A DNA stretch of 41,977 nucleotides. It comes from Polaromonas sp. (GTDB lineage Bacteria > Pseudomonadota > Gammaproteobacteria > Burkholderiales > Burkholderiaceae_C). The stretch spans positions 1 through 41,977 of the forward strand of contig JANYED010000203.1 in assembly GCA_025363315.1 (NCBI GenBank), written 5' to 3'. A program made the translations under genes and the position numbers. The notes below the pieces were generated by a model, which did no database searches, was not told the origin of the DNA, and saw only the letters and a program-made list of their open reading frames with translations. Of the stretch, positions 34,772 through 41,977 are shown in pieces. Numbering within the stretch: the first letter of the stretch is position 1; every line of letters starts with the position of its first letter.

Positions 34772-36136
34772 GTGACCTTAAATGAAATAACAGATACAGC
34801 GAAGTCAATTCAAAACAAATGGACCTCGAACATTATGGGCCAGCGCCCAGGTGAACAGCCACAGTTGCAGTCGCATCTTGGAAGTGCAGCCACTTATCAA
34901 TCTGTCAGTGATGAATTGACCCGTTGGGTGTTCGTGCTGTCCAAGCTTTCGAAGATGCCCAGGGTGTCACAAACTATTTCGAAACAACTGTTGGTGCCGC
35001 TTGGCGCAAGTCTGCAGTCGGTGAGTAAAGCCCTTGACTACGCAGGCAACGGTGTGGAGTGGATATGTACCGAACGAGGTTTTGCTACGCAGTATGCATT
35101 GGTAATATATTTCATACGAGCCTTGTCATTTGATTCGGCTCGTGAGGCGACAGAAATAACAGACGCTGCAAAAGACCGTATCTCTCACGACGTTAACGCA
35201 ATTCAAGACGCAACTGCAAACGCAAAACTATTCTGTAACGGCTGGTCAGACCTAAATACCAAAATTTCAGCAATTGAAAAAGCGGAAGAATCGGCTAGTG
35301 CAACTCTAACGGCGGTCAGTGCAGCGGCAGCAAAAGCTGTCGGGGACATTTCTGCGGAACAGAAAAGCGTAGTCGACGCGGCGGCGACCAAAAACGGCGA
35401 AATTACCGACTCCATGGAGGACTTCAACACCAAGGTAAAAGCAGCAAAGGACGTGCTCGCAGACGTTCAAAAACTGCACGATGAAGCGCAAAAAATTCGT
35501 GGCGAAACACAGTCGACTGCGGCTAAGTCTAAGACAGACTTAGACAACTCAGCTGCGGCACTTAGCGGTGCCATTGAAAAGCAAGAACTCACGCAAAAAA
35601 GACTCACAAAAGCTCTACAAAACGCCCAAATGGAAGGTCTGGCTGGGTCATTTACGCGAATGAAGGAAGACACACAAAAGGTTATAAAGAGTGAACAGAT
35701 ACGGTTTGAAATAGCTCTTTTTTACCTCACAGTAATAGCATTGTCCGGCGTCGCCATTGAAGGCTATTTGGGTTTTCCAAAAACGACATTGGAAGAGTTT
35801 GGGATTCGCATGCTAAAAATGCTGTCGTTAGCTGCGCCAGGCATTTGGATCGCTTGGGTAACATCAAAAAAACTGAACGCGTTAAACCGAGTTTTTAGCG
35901 ATTACGAATACAAATCGGCCTCAGCTTTAGCTTACGAAAGCTACCGCCAAACAGTATCTGAAGCGGGCAGTGACGAACTTAAGCAGCAACTGCTCGCGTT
36001 CGCCATACGTTCGTTTGGCGAGAACCCAACCCATTATTACGAGTCAGCAAAAAATGATGCTGCCACGCCACTTGAATCGTTCCTAGAAAAGTTGCCTTTT
36101 TTAAGCAAAAGTAGACCCGATTCAACAAAAGGCTAA
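34772..36136 (+). CDS. Coiled-coil membrane protein of unknown function
   Basis: The 454-residue product has no named family that I can assign. Residues about 60-115 are helical; 145-310 are a long Ala/Lys/Glu/Asp coiled coil; two membrane helices follow at about 313-332 and 348-366; then a cytosolic tail with NRVFSDYEYKSASALAYESY and LLAFAIRSFGENP. This C-terminal layout, two helices followed by a YxxKxxxAxxYxxY helix, occurs in a loosely defined group of bacterial accessory proteins, some near defence genes (recollection, unverified). The start is GTG with AGGAAAG upstream. Codon use and AT content are less GC-rich than the neighbouring core genes, which suggests transfer. A toxin-antitoxin-like pair follows. 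Confidence 0.7.
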   Translation: MTLNEITDTAKSIQNKWTSNIMGQRPGEQPQLQSHLGSAATYQSVSDELTRWVFVLSKLSKMPRVSQTISKQLLVPLGASLQSVSKALDYAGNGVEWICTERGFATQYALVIYFIRALSFDSAREATEITDAAKDRISHDVNAIQDATANAKLFCNGWSDLNTKISAIEKAEESASATLTAVSAAAAKAVGDISAEQKSVVDAAATKNGEITDSMEDFNTKVKAAKDVLADVQKLHDEAQKIRGETQSTAAKSKTDLDNSAAALSGAIEKQELTQKRLTKALQNAQMEGLAGSFTRMKEDTQKVIKSEQIRFEIALFYLTVIALSGVAIEGYLGFPKTTLEEFGIRMLKMLSLAAPGIWIAWVTSKKLNALNRVFSDYEYKSASALAYESYRQTVSEAGSDELKQQLLAFAIRSFGENPTHYYESAKNDAATPLESFLEKLPFLSKSRPDSTKG

Positions 36137-36204
36137 CCTTCAGAAAATCAGAGCGCTTTTGGTTAGTGACCAGTAAACTCGGGCAATCGTTAGGAAAGCA
36201 AGAC

Positions 36205-36411
36205 ATGTCAAATCAATATATCACCCGAGACCCCAAACTGATGAGCGGTACACCCTGCTTTTCTGGTACGCGTGTCCCAGTTAAGTCGTTGTTTGATTAT
36301 CTTGAAGCAGGTGACAGCTTGGACGAGTTTCTAGACCAGTTCCCCACAGTGACGCGCGACATGGCCGTCAATGTGCTGGAAGCGAGCAAGCAGGCATTGC
36401 TGGCGGCCTGA
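36205..36411 (+). CDS. DUF433 antitoxin-like protein
   Basis: A 68-residue protein: ITRDPKLMSGTPCFSGTRVPVKSLFDYLEAG is the DUF433 signature, a small helix-turn-helix protein often found as the antitoxin partner of PIN-like toxins. The ATG at 36205 has AGGAAAG at a good distance. It ends five bases before the DUF5615 gene, so the pair is cotranscribed. Confidence 0.88.
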   Translation: MSNQYITRDPKLMSGTPCFSGTRVPVKSLFDYLEAGDSLDEFLDQFPTVTRDMAVNVLEASKQALLAA

Positions 36412-36416
36412 ACGCC

Positions 36417-36746
36417 ATGCGTATTCTTCTCGACGAGTCAGTTCCTCGTGCGCTCGGTTTTCTGATTCTGGGGCACTTTGTGCGCACCGCTCAAACAGCC
36501 GGATTTGCAGGGCTTTTCAACGGTGAATTGCTCGCTGCCATGAAGTTGGCTGAATACGATGCGCTCATCACTTTTGACCAAAACCTCCCCTACCAGCAGA
36601 ACAACAACTTACCTGTTGCCATACTTGTTTTGGTTGCCCCCAATAATCGGGTCGAGACAGCGCTGAAGTTTGCGCCGCTCATCCTGGACGCACTAGTTAA
36701 TTTGAATTTGGGCCAACTTTTAAAGCTAGGACTAACCACAGATTGA
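36417..36746 (+). CDS. DUF5615 PIN-like toxin candidate
   Basis: A 109-residue PIN-like protein starting MRILLDESVPRAL, with GHFVRTAQTAGFAGLFNGELLA and ALITFDQNLPYQQN. The conserved acidic residues Asp6 and Glu7, Glu near 38, and Asp in TFDQN fit a PIN nuclease site. DUF433/DUF5615 pairs are regarded as VapBC-related toxin-antitoxin modules; RNase activity is inference. It is convergent with pgi with only 11 bases between them. Confidence 0.88.
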   Translation: MRILLDESVPRALGFLILGHFVRTAQTAGFAGLFNGELLAAMKLAEYDALITFDQNLPYQQNNNLPVAILVLVAPNNRVETALKFAPLILDALVNLNLGQLLKLGLTTD

Positions 36747-36757
36747 ACGCCGATCAG

Positions 36758-38332
36758 CTACCGCCGACCTGGACCCAGGCGTTGCAACAGTCCAGCAGTT
36801 GAAGCGTCGAGCCCAGCCGCATCACCGCTGTGCAAACGCGGCTCAATGTCTTGTGCCAGCACCTTGCCCAGCTCCACGCCCCATTGGTCAAAGCTGTTGA
36901 TGCCCCAGATGCTGCCGCTGACGAAGACGCGGTGTTCTTGCAGCGCCAGCAGCGCGCCCATGCTAGCCGGGGTCAGTTCGTCCAACAAGAAAAAGGTGCT
37001 GGGCCGGTTGCCAGGAAAGTTTTTGTGGCCACCCGCATCGGATCTGCCCACCATCAAAGCCTGGGCTTGTGCCAGCACATTGGCCAGCAGCTTACTGTTG
37101 TGTCCGGGCAGAGCATGGGCTGGTGTTTTGACGGCGATAAATTCAACTGGTACTACCGATGTGCCCTGGTGCAGCAGTTGAAAATACGCATGCTGGCCGT
37201 TGGTGCCTGGCTCGCCCCACAGCACGGGTGCAGTGTCAAAGGGCAGCGCCTGGCCTTGTACATCCACGCGCTTGCCGTTGCTTTCCATCTCCAGTTGCTG
37301 CAGGTACGCAGGCAGGCGGCGCAACGCGTGGCTGTAAGGCGCAATGCTGCGGCTCGCAAAGCCGTGAAAGTTGCGGTACCACACGTCCATCAGGCCCAGG
37401 CGCACGGGCAGGTTTTGCGCCAGTGGTGCACGGCGAAAGTGTTCGTCCATGGCGTGGGCGCCTGCCAAAAATTCACGAAAGCCCTGGCTACCTATCGCAA
37501 TGGCGATGGGCAAACCAATGGCAGACCACAGCGAATAACGGCCACCCACCCAGTCCCAAAAGCCAAAGGTGGTGGTGATGCCGAACGCATTGGCAGCTGC
37601 CACGTTGGTCGTCAGCGCAGCAAAGTGGTCTTGCGTGCTGCCGCCGCCGTTGGCTACAAACCAGTCACGCGCCGACTGCGCGTTTGTCATTGTCTCCACC
37701 GTGGTGAAGGTTTTGGAGGCGATCAAAAACAGCGTGCTTTCAGGCTTGCACTGCGCCAGCACATCGGCCAGATGCTGCCCGTCAACGTTGGATACGAAAT
37801 GAAACCGCCGGGATTTTTCAGCAAAGGCATCAAGTGCCAGCACCGCCATTTGCGGCCCCAGGTCAGACCCGCCGATGCCGATGTTGACGATGTCTGTGAT
37901 GTCGCTGTTTGCCCTGACCTGGGTTGCAAAGGCCAGCATCGCGTTTAAAGTGGCCTCAACTTCGGCCTGTTTGTCTGCTATTTTATCGATAGCTGCTTGC
38001 GCCGGTATATATTGGCCTGCAGGCGGATTTCGGAGTAGAAAATGCAGTGCTGGGCGGTTTTCAGTGGTGTTCACGGCCTCGCCTGCAAACATCGCGTCGC
38101 GGTGCTGCTCAACTCCGCATTGCCGGGCCAGGTCAAACAGCAGCGCCTGTGTTGCCTTATCCAACAGGTTCTTTGACAGGTCCGCAAAAACGTATGGCGC
38201 GTGCTGGCTAAAGTCGGCAAAACGCTGTACATCCGCTGCAAAGGCATCACGCAGGTCCAAAGTTTTACCAGTCGATTCAAACTGCGATTGCAGCAAAGGC
38301 CAAGCCGCGGTGCGGTCGCATCTTGTACGCAT
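36758..38332 (-). CDS. pgi: Glucose-6-phosphate isomerase, with an in-frame repeat insertion
   Basis: A 524-residue isomerase. DIVNIGIGGSDLGPQMAVLAL, SKTFTTVETMTNA, and VGGRYSLWSAIGLP with the later GTNGQHAYFQLLHQG hold the sugar-phosphate and catalytic residues. It interconverts glucose 6-phosphate and fructose 6-phosphate. The ATG at 38332 was chosen: GGAGG lies seven bases upstream and it overlaps the tal stop as TGATG. Residues about 103-119 (PPAGQYIPAQAAIDK) are encoded by dispersed repeat copy 11, inserted in frame between the N-terminal helix region and the SIS domain. Confidence 0.96.
   Translation of the reverse strand: MRTRCDRTAAWPLLQSQFESTGKTLDLRDAFAADVQRFADFSQHAPYVFADLSKNLLDKATQALLFDLARQCGVEQHRDAMFAGEAVNTTENRPALHFLLRNPPAGQYIPAQAAIDKIADKQAEVEATLNAMLAFATQVRANSDITDIVNIGIGGSDLGPQMAVLALDAFAEKSRRFHFVSNVDGQHLADVLAQCKPESTLFLIASKTFTTVETMTNAQSARDWFVANGGGSTQDHFAALTTNVAAANAFGITTTFGFWDWVGGRYSLWSAIGLPIAIAIGSQGFREFLAGAHAMDEHFRRAPLAQNLPVRLGLMDVWYRNFHGFASRSIAPYSHALRRLPAYLQQLEMESNGKRVDVQGQALPFDTAPVLWGEPGTNGQHAYFQLLHQGTSVVPVEFIAVKTPAHALPGHNSKLLANVLAQAQALMVGRSDAGGHKNFPGNRPSTFFLLDELTPASMGALLALQEHRVFVSGSIWGINSFDQWGVELGKVLAQDIEPRLHSGDAAGLDASTAGLLQRLGPGRR
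37977..38025 (+). repeat. Dispersed hairpin repeat, copy 11, inside pgi
   Basis: GATAGCTGCTTGCGCCGG, loop, TTGGCCTGCAGGC. It is antisense to pgi and leaves the frame open. Confidence 0.85.
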
Positions 38333-39279
38333 CACAGCGCCTCCATCAGTTGCTCAAGTTTGATGGCATCCGTGACAAATCCGCGGATGCCTTCAGCCAG
38401 CTTTTCAGTGGCCATCGCATCCTGGTTCAGCGCAAACCTGAAGCCCGCTTCATCAAAATTGACCGCTGGCAAATCAAGCGCTTTGGCGGCATTGGTATTC
38501 AATGCCTGAGTAAGCGGTGCGTCGCTGGCGGCCAGTTGCGCGAGGAGTTCAGGACTGATGGTGAGCAAGTCGCAGCCCGCCAGCGCGGTGATTTGCCGAA
38601 CATTTCGAAAGCTCGCGCCCATGATCTCGGTGGCGATACCGAAGTGTTTGAAATAGCGGTAAATATCACGCACCGACTGAACACCAGGATCGTTTGCACC
38701 GGTGTTGTCAGCTTCAACCCAGGCCGCGCCGCAGGCTTTTTTATGCCAGTCATAAATGCGGCCCACAAACGGGGAAATAAGCTGCACTTTGGCTTGCCCG
38801 CAAGCCACAGCCTGGCAAAAGGCAAACAGCAGCGTCAAGTTGGTGTGAATGCCGCGTTGCTCCAGCTTTTCAGCCGCTTGTATGCCCTCCCAAGTGGCTG
38901 CAACCTTGATCAACACGCGGTCAACCGGTATGCCTTCTGCCTGGTACAGCGCAATGATGCGTTCACCCCGCGTAAAGGTGGCGTTTGCGTCAAAGCTCAG
39001 CCGCGCATCAACTTCTGTCGACACGCGGCCTGGCACGATTGCCAGAATTTCGCAGCCAAAACGCACCAGCAGCCGGTCCATGACTTCATCTAGAGCGCGG
39101 CCCTTGAACTTGGCTACAACGCCCGTCATTAACGGCTGATAGTCCGCCTTCTGCACCGCTTTCAAAATCAACGACGGGTTAGTGGTTGCATCTTGTGGCT
39201 TGAACTGCGCCAGCTGCTTGAAGTCGCCCGTATCAGCAACAACGGTGGTGAACTGCTTAAGTGCCTGGAGTTGGTTCAT
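38332..39279 (-). CDS. tal: Transaldolase
   Basis: A 315-residue TalB-type transaldolase. [12 protein letters not shown] near residue 30 and the Schiff-base Lys125 in [12 protein letters not shown] are the two signatures. It moves dihydroxyacetone units between sugar phosphates in the non-oxidative pentose phosphate pathway. It is cotranscribed with pgi (overlapping stop/start) and divergent from zwf, with a HexR-like box between. Confidence 0.97.
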   Translation of the reverse strand: MNQLQALKQFTTVVADTGDFKQLAQFKPQDATTNPSLILKAVQKADYQPLMTGVVAKFKGRALDEVMDRLLVRFGCEILAIVPGRVSTEVDARLSFDANATFTRGERIIALYQAEGIPVDRVLIKVAATWEGIQAAEKLEQRGIHTNLTLLFAFCQAVACGQAKVQLISPFVGRIYDWHKKACGAAWVEADNTGANDPGVQSVRDIYRYFKHFGIATEIMGASFRNVRQITALAGCDLLTISPELLAQLAASDAPLTQALNTNAAKALDLPAVNFDEAGFRFALNQDAMATEKLAEGIRGFVTDAIKLEQLMEAL

Positions 39280-39334
39280 GAGAAATTTGAGGCTTTTGAA
39301 AGTGTTTCTGAGTTACCATTATGCCAACTGAGCA

Positions 39335-39349
39335 TGAAACTTAATTACA
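39335..39349. promoter_or_regulatory. Candidate HexR operator between tal and zwf
   Basis: TGAAACTTAATTACA matches 12 of 15 positions of the HexR palindrome TGTAATTAAATTACA. It lies in the 98-base region shared by tal-pgi and zwf-hexR, and the hexR gene is in the latter operon. Confidence 0.65.
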
Positions 39350-39377
39350 CAATTCTTCTCGATCATTGCCTGCTGAT

Positions 39378-40844
39378 ATGAGTTTTGACCTGATTTTGTT
39401 TGGCGGTACCGGCGACCTGGTGTGGCGCAAGCTCATGCCTGCATTGTTTCAGGCTTTCAGGCACGGCTCACTGCCTGCCAACGGACGCATTGTGGGTGTG
39501 GCGCGTGATGACTTGACCAACGATGCTTATCGCTCGCTGATCAAGTCGCGTTTTGATGGCGTTGAGCTGGCCAAGCGGCCCACTGACGAAGAGTTTGCGC
39601 GCTTTGCAGCGATGCTGTCTTACCTGCGCATGGACCTGTCAAACCCGGCCGACTACCCGCGCCTGGCCACCAAGCTGGATGAGCATACCGCTGACACGGT
39701 GGTCATGTACCTGGCCACCGCGCCTTCGCTGTTCACGACGTTTTGTGAGCAGATTGCCGCAGCAGGGATGAGCCGCCCCAACATGCGGGTGGTGCTTGAA
39801 AAACCGCTCGGCCACGACCTGGCGTCCAACATGGCCATTAACGCCAGCGTTCGCAAAGTGTTCAGTGAACGGCAGATTTTCAGGATCGACCACTACCTGG
39901 GCAAGCCGTCGGTGCAAAACCTGTTTGCACTGCGGTTTGGCAACGCCTTGTTTGAGCCGCTGTGGCGGCGTGAGGACATCGCGAACATTCAAATCACCAT
40001 CGCCGAAGAGCTGGGTATTGAAAAGCGTGGCGCGTTTTACGACAGCACCGGGGCGCTGCGCGACATGGTGCAAAACCACGCGCTACAGCTGCTGTGCGCC
40101 GTGGCGATGGAGCCGCCCATCAATGCACATGCCGACGCCATACGCGATGAAAAACTCAAGGTGCTTCGCTCTTTGAGGCCGTGGACACCTGAAACACTTC
40201 GCCAGCACGTGGTGCGCGGCCAATACGCAGTGGGTACGGTCGATGGCGCACCCGTTGCTGCCTACCGCGCAGAGCCCGGTGTTGGCCCAGCGAGCAATAC
40301 CGAAACCTTCGTTGCGCTGCGCTGTGAGATTGCTAATTGGCGCTGGGCCGGTGTGCCTTTTTACATTCGCACCGGCAAGCGGCTGGCCGGGCGCAGTGCA
40401 TACATTGAAGTGAACTTCAGGCCGGCGCCGCATGCAATTTACAAGTCACCCATTGGCGCTGCCAACCGGCTGGTGATTCACCTGCAACCCAAGGATGGGC
40501 TGGAGCTGCACCTTTTCGCGCAGGGCCAGCAAAACCGCATGACCAGCCAGAGCCTGGACAACCAGTTGTCGCCAGTGCAGCTTGACCTGGACTTTGACAA
40601 ACGGTTTGGCTCTGAGCGTGTGGGTGCTTACGAGCGCCTGCTGCTAGACGTGCTGGACGGGCGGCTCAACTTGTTTGTGCGCAGCGACGAGCAGGAAGAA
40701 GCGTGGCGCTGGGTGGAACCCATTATGCAAAGCTGGGCGGCTGACCCTGAAGGCCCGAGGCAGTATGCGGCGGGAACTTGGGGGCCGAGTGCGTCAAGTG
40801 CCATGATTGCCAGAGATGGCTATTGCTGGACCGAAGAATGCTAG
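39378..40844 (+). CDS. zwf: Glucose-6-phosphate 1-dehydrogenase
   Basis: A 488-residue enzyme with the NADP-binding GGTGDLVWRKL (9-19; the usual ASGDL-like loop is GTGDL here) and the active-site signature RIDHYLGK (169-176). It oxidises glucose 6-phosphate to 6-phosphogluconolactone for the Entner-Doudoroff or pentose phosphate route. The ATG at 39378 is preferred to a TTG at 39366. The TAG stop overlaps the hexR start by seven bases. Confidence 0.96.
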   Translation: MSFDLILFGGTGDLVWRKLMPALFQAFRHGSLPANGRIVGVARDDLTNDAYRSLIKSRFDGVELAKRPTDEEFARFAAMLSYLRMDLSNPADYPRLATKLDEHTADTVVMYLATAPSLFTTFCEQIAAAGMSRPNMRVVLEKPLGHDLASNMAINASVRKVFSERQIFRIDHYLGKPSVQNLFALRFGNALFEPLWRREDIANIQITIAEELGIEKRGAFYDSTGALRDMVQNHALQLLCAVAMEPPINAHADAIRDEKLKVLRSLRPWTPETLRQHVVRGQYAVGTVDGAPVAAYRAEPGVGPASNTETFVALRCEIANWRWAGVPFYIRTGKRLAGRSAYIEVNFRPAPHAIYKSPIGAANRLVIHLQPKDGLELHLFAQGQQNRMTSQSLDNQLSPVQLDLDFDKRFGSERVGAYERLLLDVLDGRLNLFVRSDEQEEAWRWVEPIMQSWAADPEGPRQYAAGTWGPSASSAMIARDGYCWTEEC

Positions 40845-41704
40845 ACCGCATCAAAGCGTCGCTGCCTTCATTGGCCCCTGCTGAGCAACGCGTTGGCAAG
40901 CTGGTGCTGGCCGACCCGCGCGCCTTTGCCAACCTGCCGATCACTGAGCTTGCGGGCCGCGCGCATGTCAGCAAGCCAACCGTCGTGCGGTTTTGCCGCA
41001 GCGTGGGTTACGACGGGCTGAGTGACTTCAAGCTCAAGCTGGCGGGCAGTGTGAGTGAGGGCGTGCCTTTTGTTCACCGCAGTGTTGATGTGGACGACAA
41101 AACATCGGACGTACTGGTCAAGGTGATTGACAACACCGTCGCTGCATTTCTGAAGTATCGCAACGATGCATCGTCGTTTGCCATTCAAAAAGCCACCGAT
41201 GCACTGGAAGCCACCTGCACAGCGGGCAAACGTATCGAGTTTTTTGGGGTGGGCAACTCGGGCATCGTGGCCCAGGATGCGCAGCACAAGTTTTTTCGTC
41301 TGGGTGTCAACACAGTGGCCTACAGCGATGGCCATATGCAGGTCATGAGCGCGTCGATGATGGGGCCAGGCGACTGTGTGGTCGTGATTTCAAACTCAGG
41401 CCGGACGCGCGACCTAATGGACGCTTGTGATATTGCTCGCAAAAACGGAGCAACGACCATTGTCATCACCGCCAGTGGCTCGCCTTTGGCTAATTTGGCT
41501 AATTTGGCTAAAGACGCTCGGCACATTCACTTGGCCGCTGACCACCCGGAGGGATACGACCGCTACAGCCCCATGGTCTCACGGCTGCTGCATTTGATGA
41601 TCATCGATATTCTGGCGACCTGCCTTGCACTGCGCATTGGCGGCAAATTGCAGCCCCTGCTTAAAGAGATGAAGAATAATTTGCGCAGCAAACGCTACGC
41701 GTGA
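40838..41704 (+). CDS. hexR: RpiR-family transcriptional regulator HexR
   Basis: A 288-residue regulator. An N-terminal helix-turn-helix (residues about 5-80, with HVSKPTVVRFCRSVGYDG) is followed by a SIS sugar-isomerase domain (GVGNSGIVAQDAQHKF, ISNSGRTRDL). HexR senses 2-keto-3-deoxy-6-phosphogluconate and represses glucose-catabolism genes. The ATG at 40838 overlaps the zwf stop, giving the usual HexR length. A (TTTGGCTAA)x3 tandem repeat lies in the SIS domain. Confidence 0.93.
   Translation: MLDRIKASLPSLAPAEQRVGKLVLADPRAFANLPITELAGRAHVSKPTVVRFCRSVGYDGLSDFKLKLAGSVSEGVPFVHRSVDVDDKTSDVLVKVIDNTVAAFLKYRNDASSFAIQKATDALEATCTAGKRIEFFGVGNSGIVAQDAQHKFFRLGVNTVAYSDGHMQVMSASMMGPGDCVVVISNSGRTRDLMDACDIARKNGATTIVITASGSPLANLANLAKDARHIHLAADHPEGYDRYSPMVSRLLHLMIIDILATCLALRIGGKLQPLLKEMKNNLRSKRYA
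41485..41511 (+). repeat. 9-bp tandem repeat inside hexR
   Basis: (TTTGGCTAA)x3 exact, coding Leu-Ala-Asn repeats (PLANLANLAK). Copy-number changes would keep the frame. Confidence 0.9.
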
Positions 41705-41713
41705 CGGCCCAGG

Positions 41714-41977
41714 TCAGGGCTTGCCAGGCATCAACGCTATCGGCCCATACCAGGCGCGTGCCAAGCTTTTCGTGTTGTCGGTATCCGTCATGATAGAAAT
41801 GCTGGTCAGCACGCCGGGCTCTTCACCAAAGGCCTTAACGAAATCTGCATGCACGTTGCGCTCATAGTTCATCCAGCGATTGAGCTTTGCAGGGCCTGAC
41901 TCGAGCGGCAGTTTGCGGATACGGTCGGTATGCGGGTTCACAATAATGCTTTCTGGCGCGCAAACGTTGCACCACAC
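41714..41977 (-). CDS. DUF3047 protein, C-terminal part
   Basis: The last 87 codons of a gene that begins beyond the right edge. CAPESIIVNPHTDRIRKLPL, ESGPAKLNRWMNYERN, FGEEPGVLTSISIMTDTDN and ARAWYGPI match DUF3047. Members are usually exported proteins of about 230-250 residues with no known function. Convergent with hexR, nine bases apart. Confidence 0.85.
   Translation of the reverse strand: MWCNVCAPESIIVNPHTDRIRKLPLESGPAKLNRWMNYERNVHADFVKAFGEEPGVLTSISIMTDTDNTKSLARAWYGPIALMPGKP

Noticed and set aside
36830-37948. A 372-codon open frame antisense to pgi
   Set aside because: It lies wholly opposite a clear isomerase gene, has Arg/Gln/His-rich composition and no family features; it results from GC-biased third positions.

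Overview
The window looks like the chromosome of a betaproteobacterium of the Burkholderiales, most likely a Comamonadaceae member related to Polaromonas or Rhodoferax. This rests on the protein families, a type IV pilus cluster followed by aroK-aroB-dgt with a divergent ponA, tandem LpxL-type acyltransferases beside metK, and moderately GC-rich coding DNA. The genus is inference. No rRNA, tRNA, CRISPR array or prophage was seen.

Layout. 1-1560: the 5' end of gltB (minus), then a REP-associated tyrosine transposase (RAYT) with its palindromes on both sides and a broken second copy of its 5' end. 1559-7640: an accessory block with a TonB-dependent receptor, a winged-helix/TPR-like regulator candidate, a large lipoprotein, and a truncated, frameshifted second copy of the regulator. 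7734-12214: a Tat-type branched-chain amino-acid-type binding protein, dgt, aroB and aroK. 12232-17381: pilMNOPQ (minus), with ponA divergent (17639-20074). 20064-21874: cyaY facing lptM-lysA. 21909-26158: msrPQ, a cytochrome c4, engB and an alpha/beta hydrolase. 26260-29392: two LpxL/HtrB acyltransferases and metK, the latter behind a candidate SAM-II-type riboswitch. 29920-32376: a DUF4331 protein with a small Gly-rich lipoprotein, and a DUF2177 membrane protein. 32486-34757: groES-groEL behind a sigma-32 promoter and a perfect CIRCE operator. 34772-36746: an accessory island with a coiled-coil membrane protein and a DUF433/DUF5615 toxin-antitoxin-like pair. 36758-41704: tal-pgi divergent from zwf-hexR, with a HexR-like box between them. 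41714-41977: the 3' part of a DUF3047 gene.

The most distinctive signal is a dispersed repeat of about 45-60 bp, present in at least 11 copies in both orientations. It forms a small GCCC/GGGC hairpin, and two copies carry compensatory changes (ACCC/GGGT and GCCT/AGGC), so a structure appears to be kept. Most copies are in spacers, but one lies in frame inside pgi, one inside an acyltransferase gene, one supplies the C-terminus and stop of msrQ, one supplies the engB stop and the start of the next gene, and one separates groES from groEL. A second, unrelated repeat family is the RAYT-linked palindrome, five copies around the transposase and one alone at 7614.

The genes mostly serve housekeeping: nitrogen assimilation, shikimate and lysine synthesis, envelope assembly, pili, methionine-oxide repair, protein folding and glucose 6-phosphate metabolism. 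Accessory modules sit in the gaps and tend to lie next to repeats.
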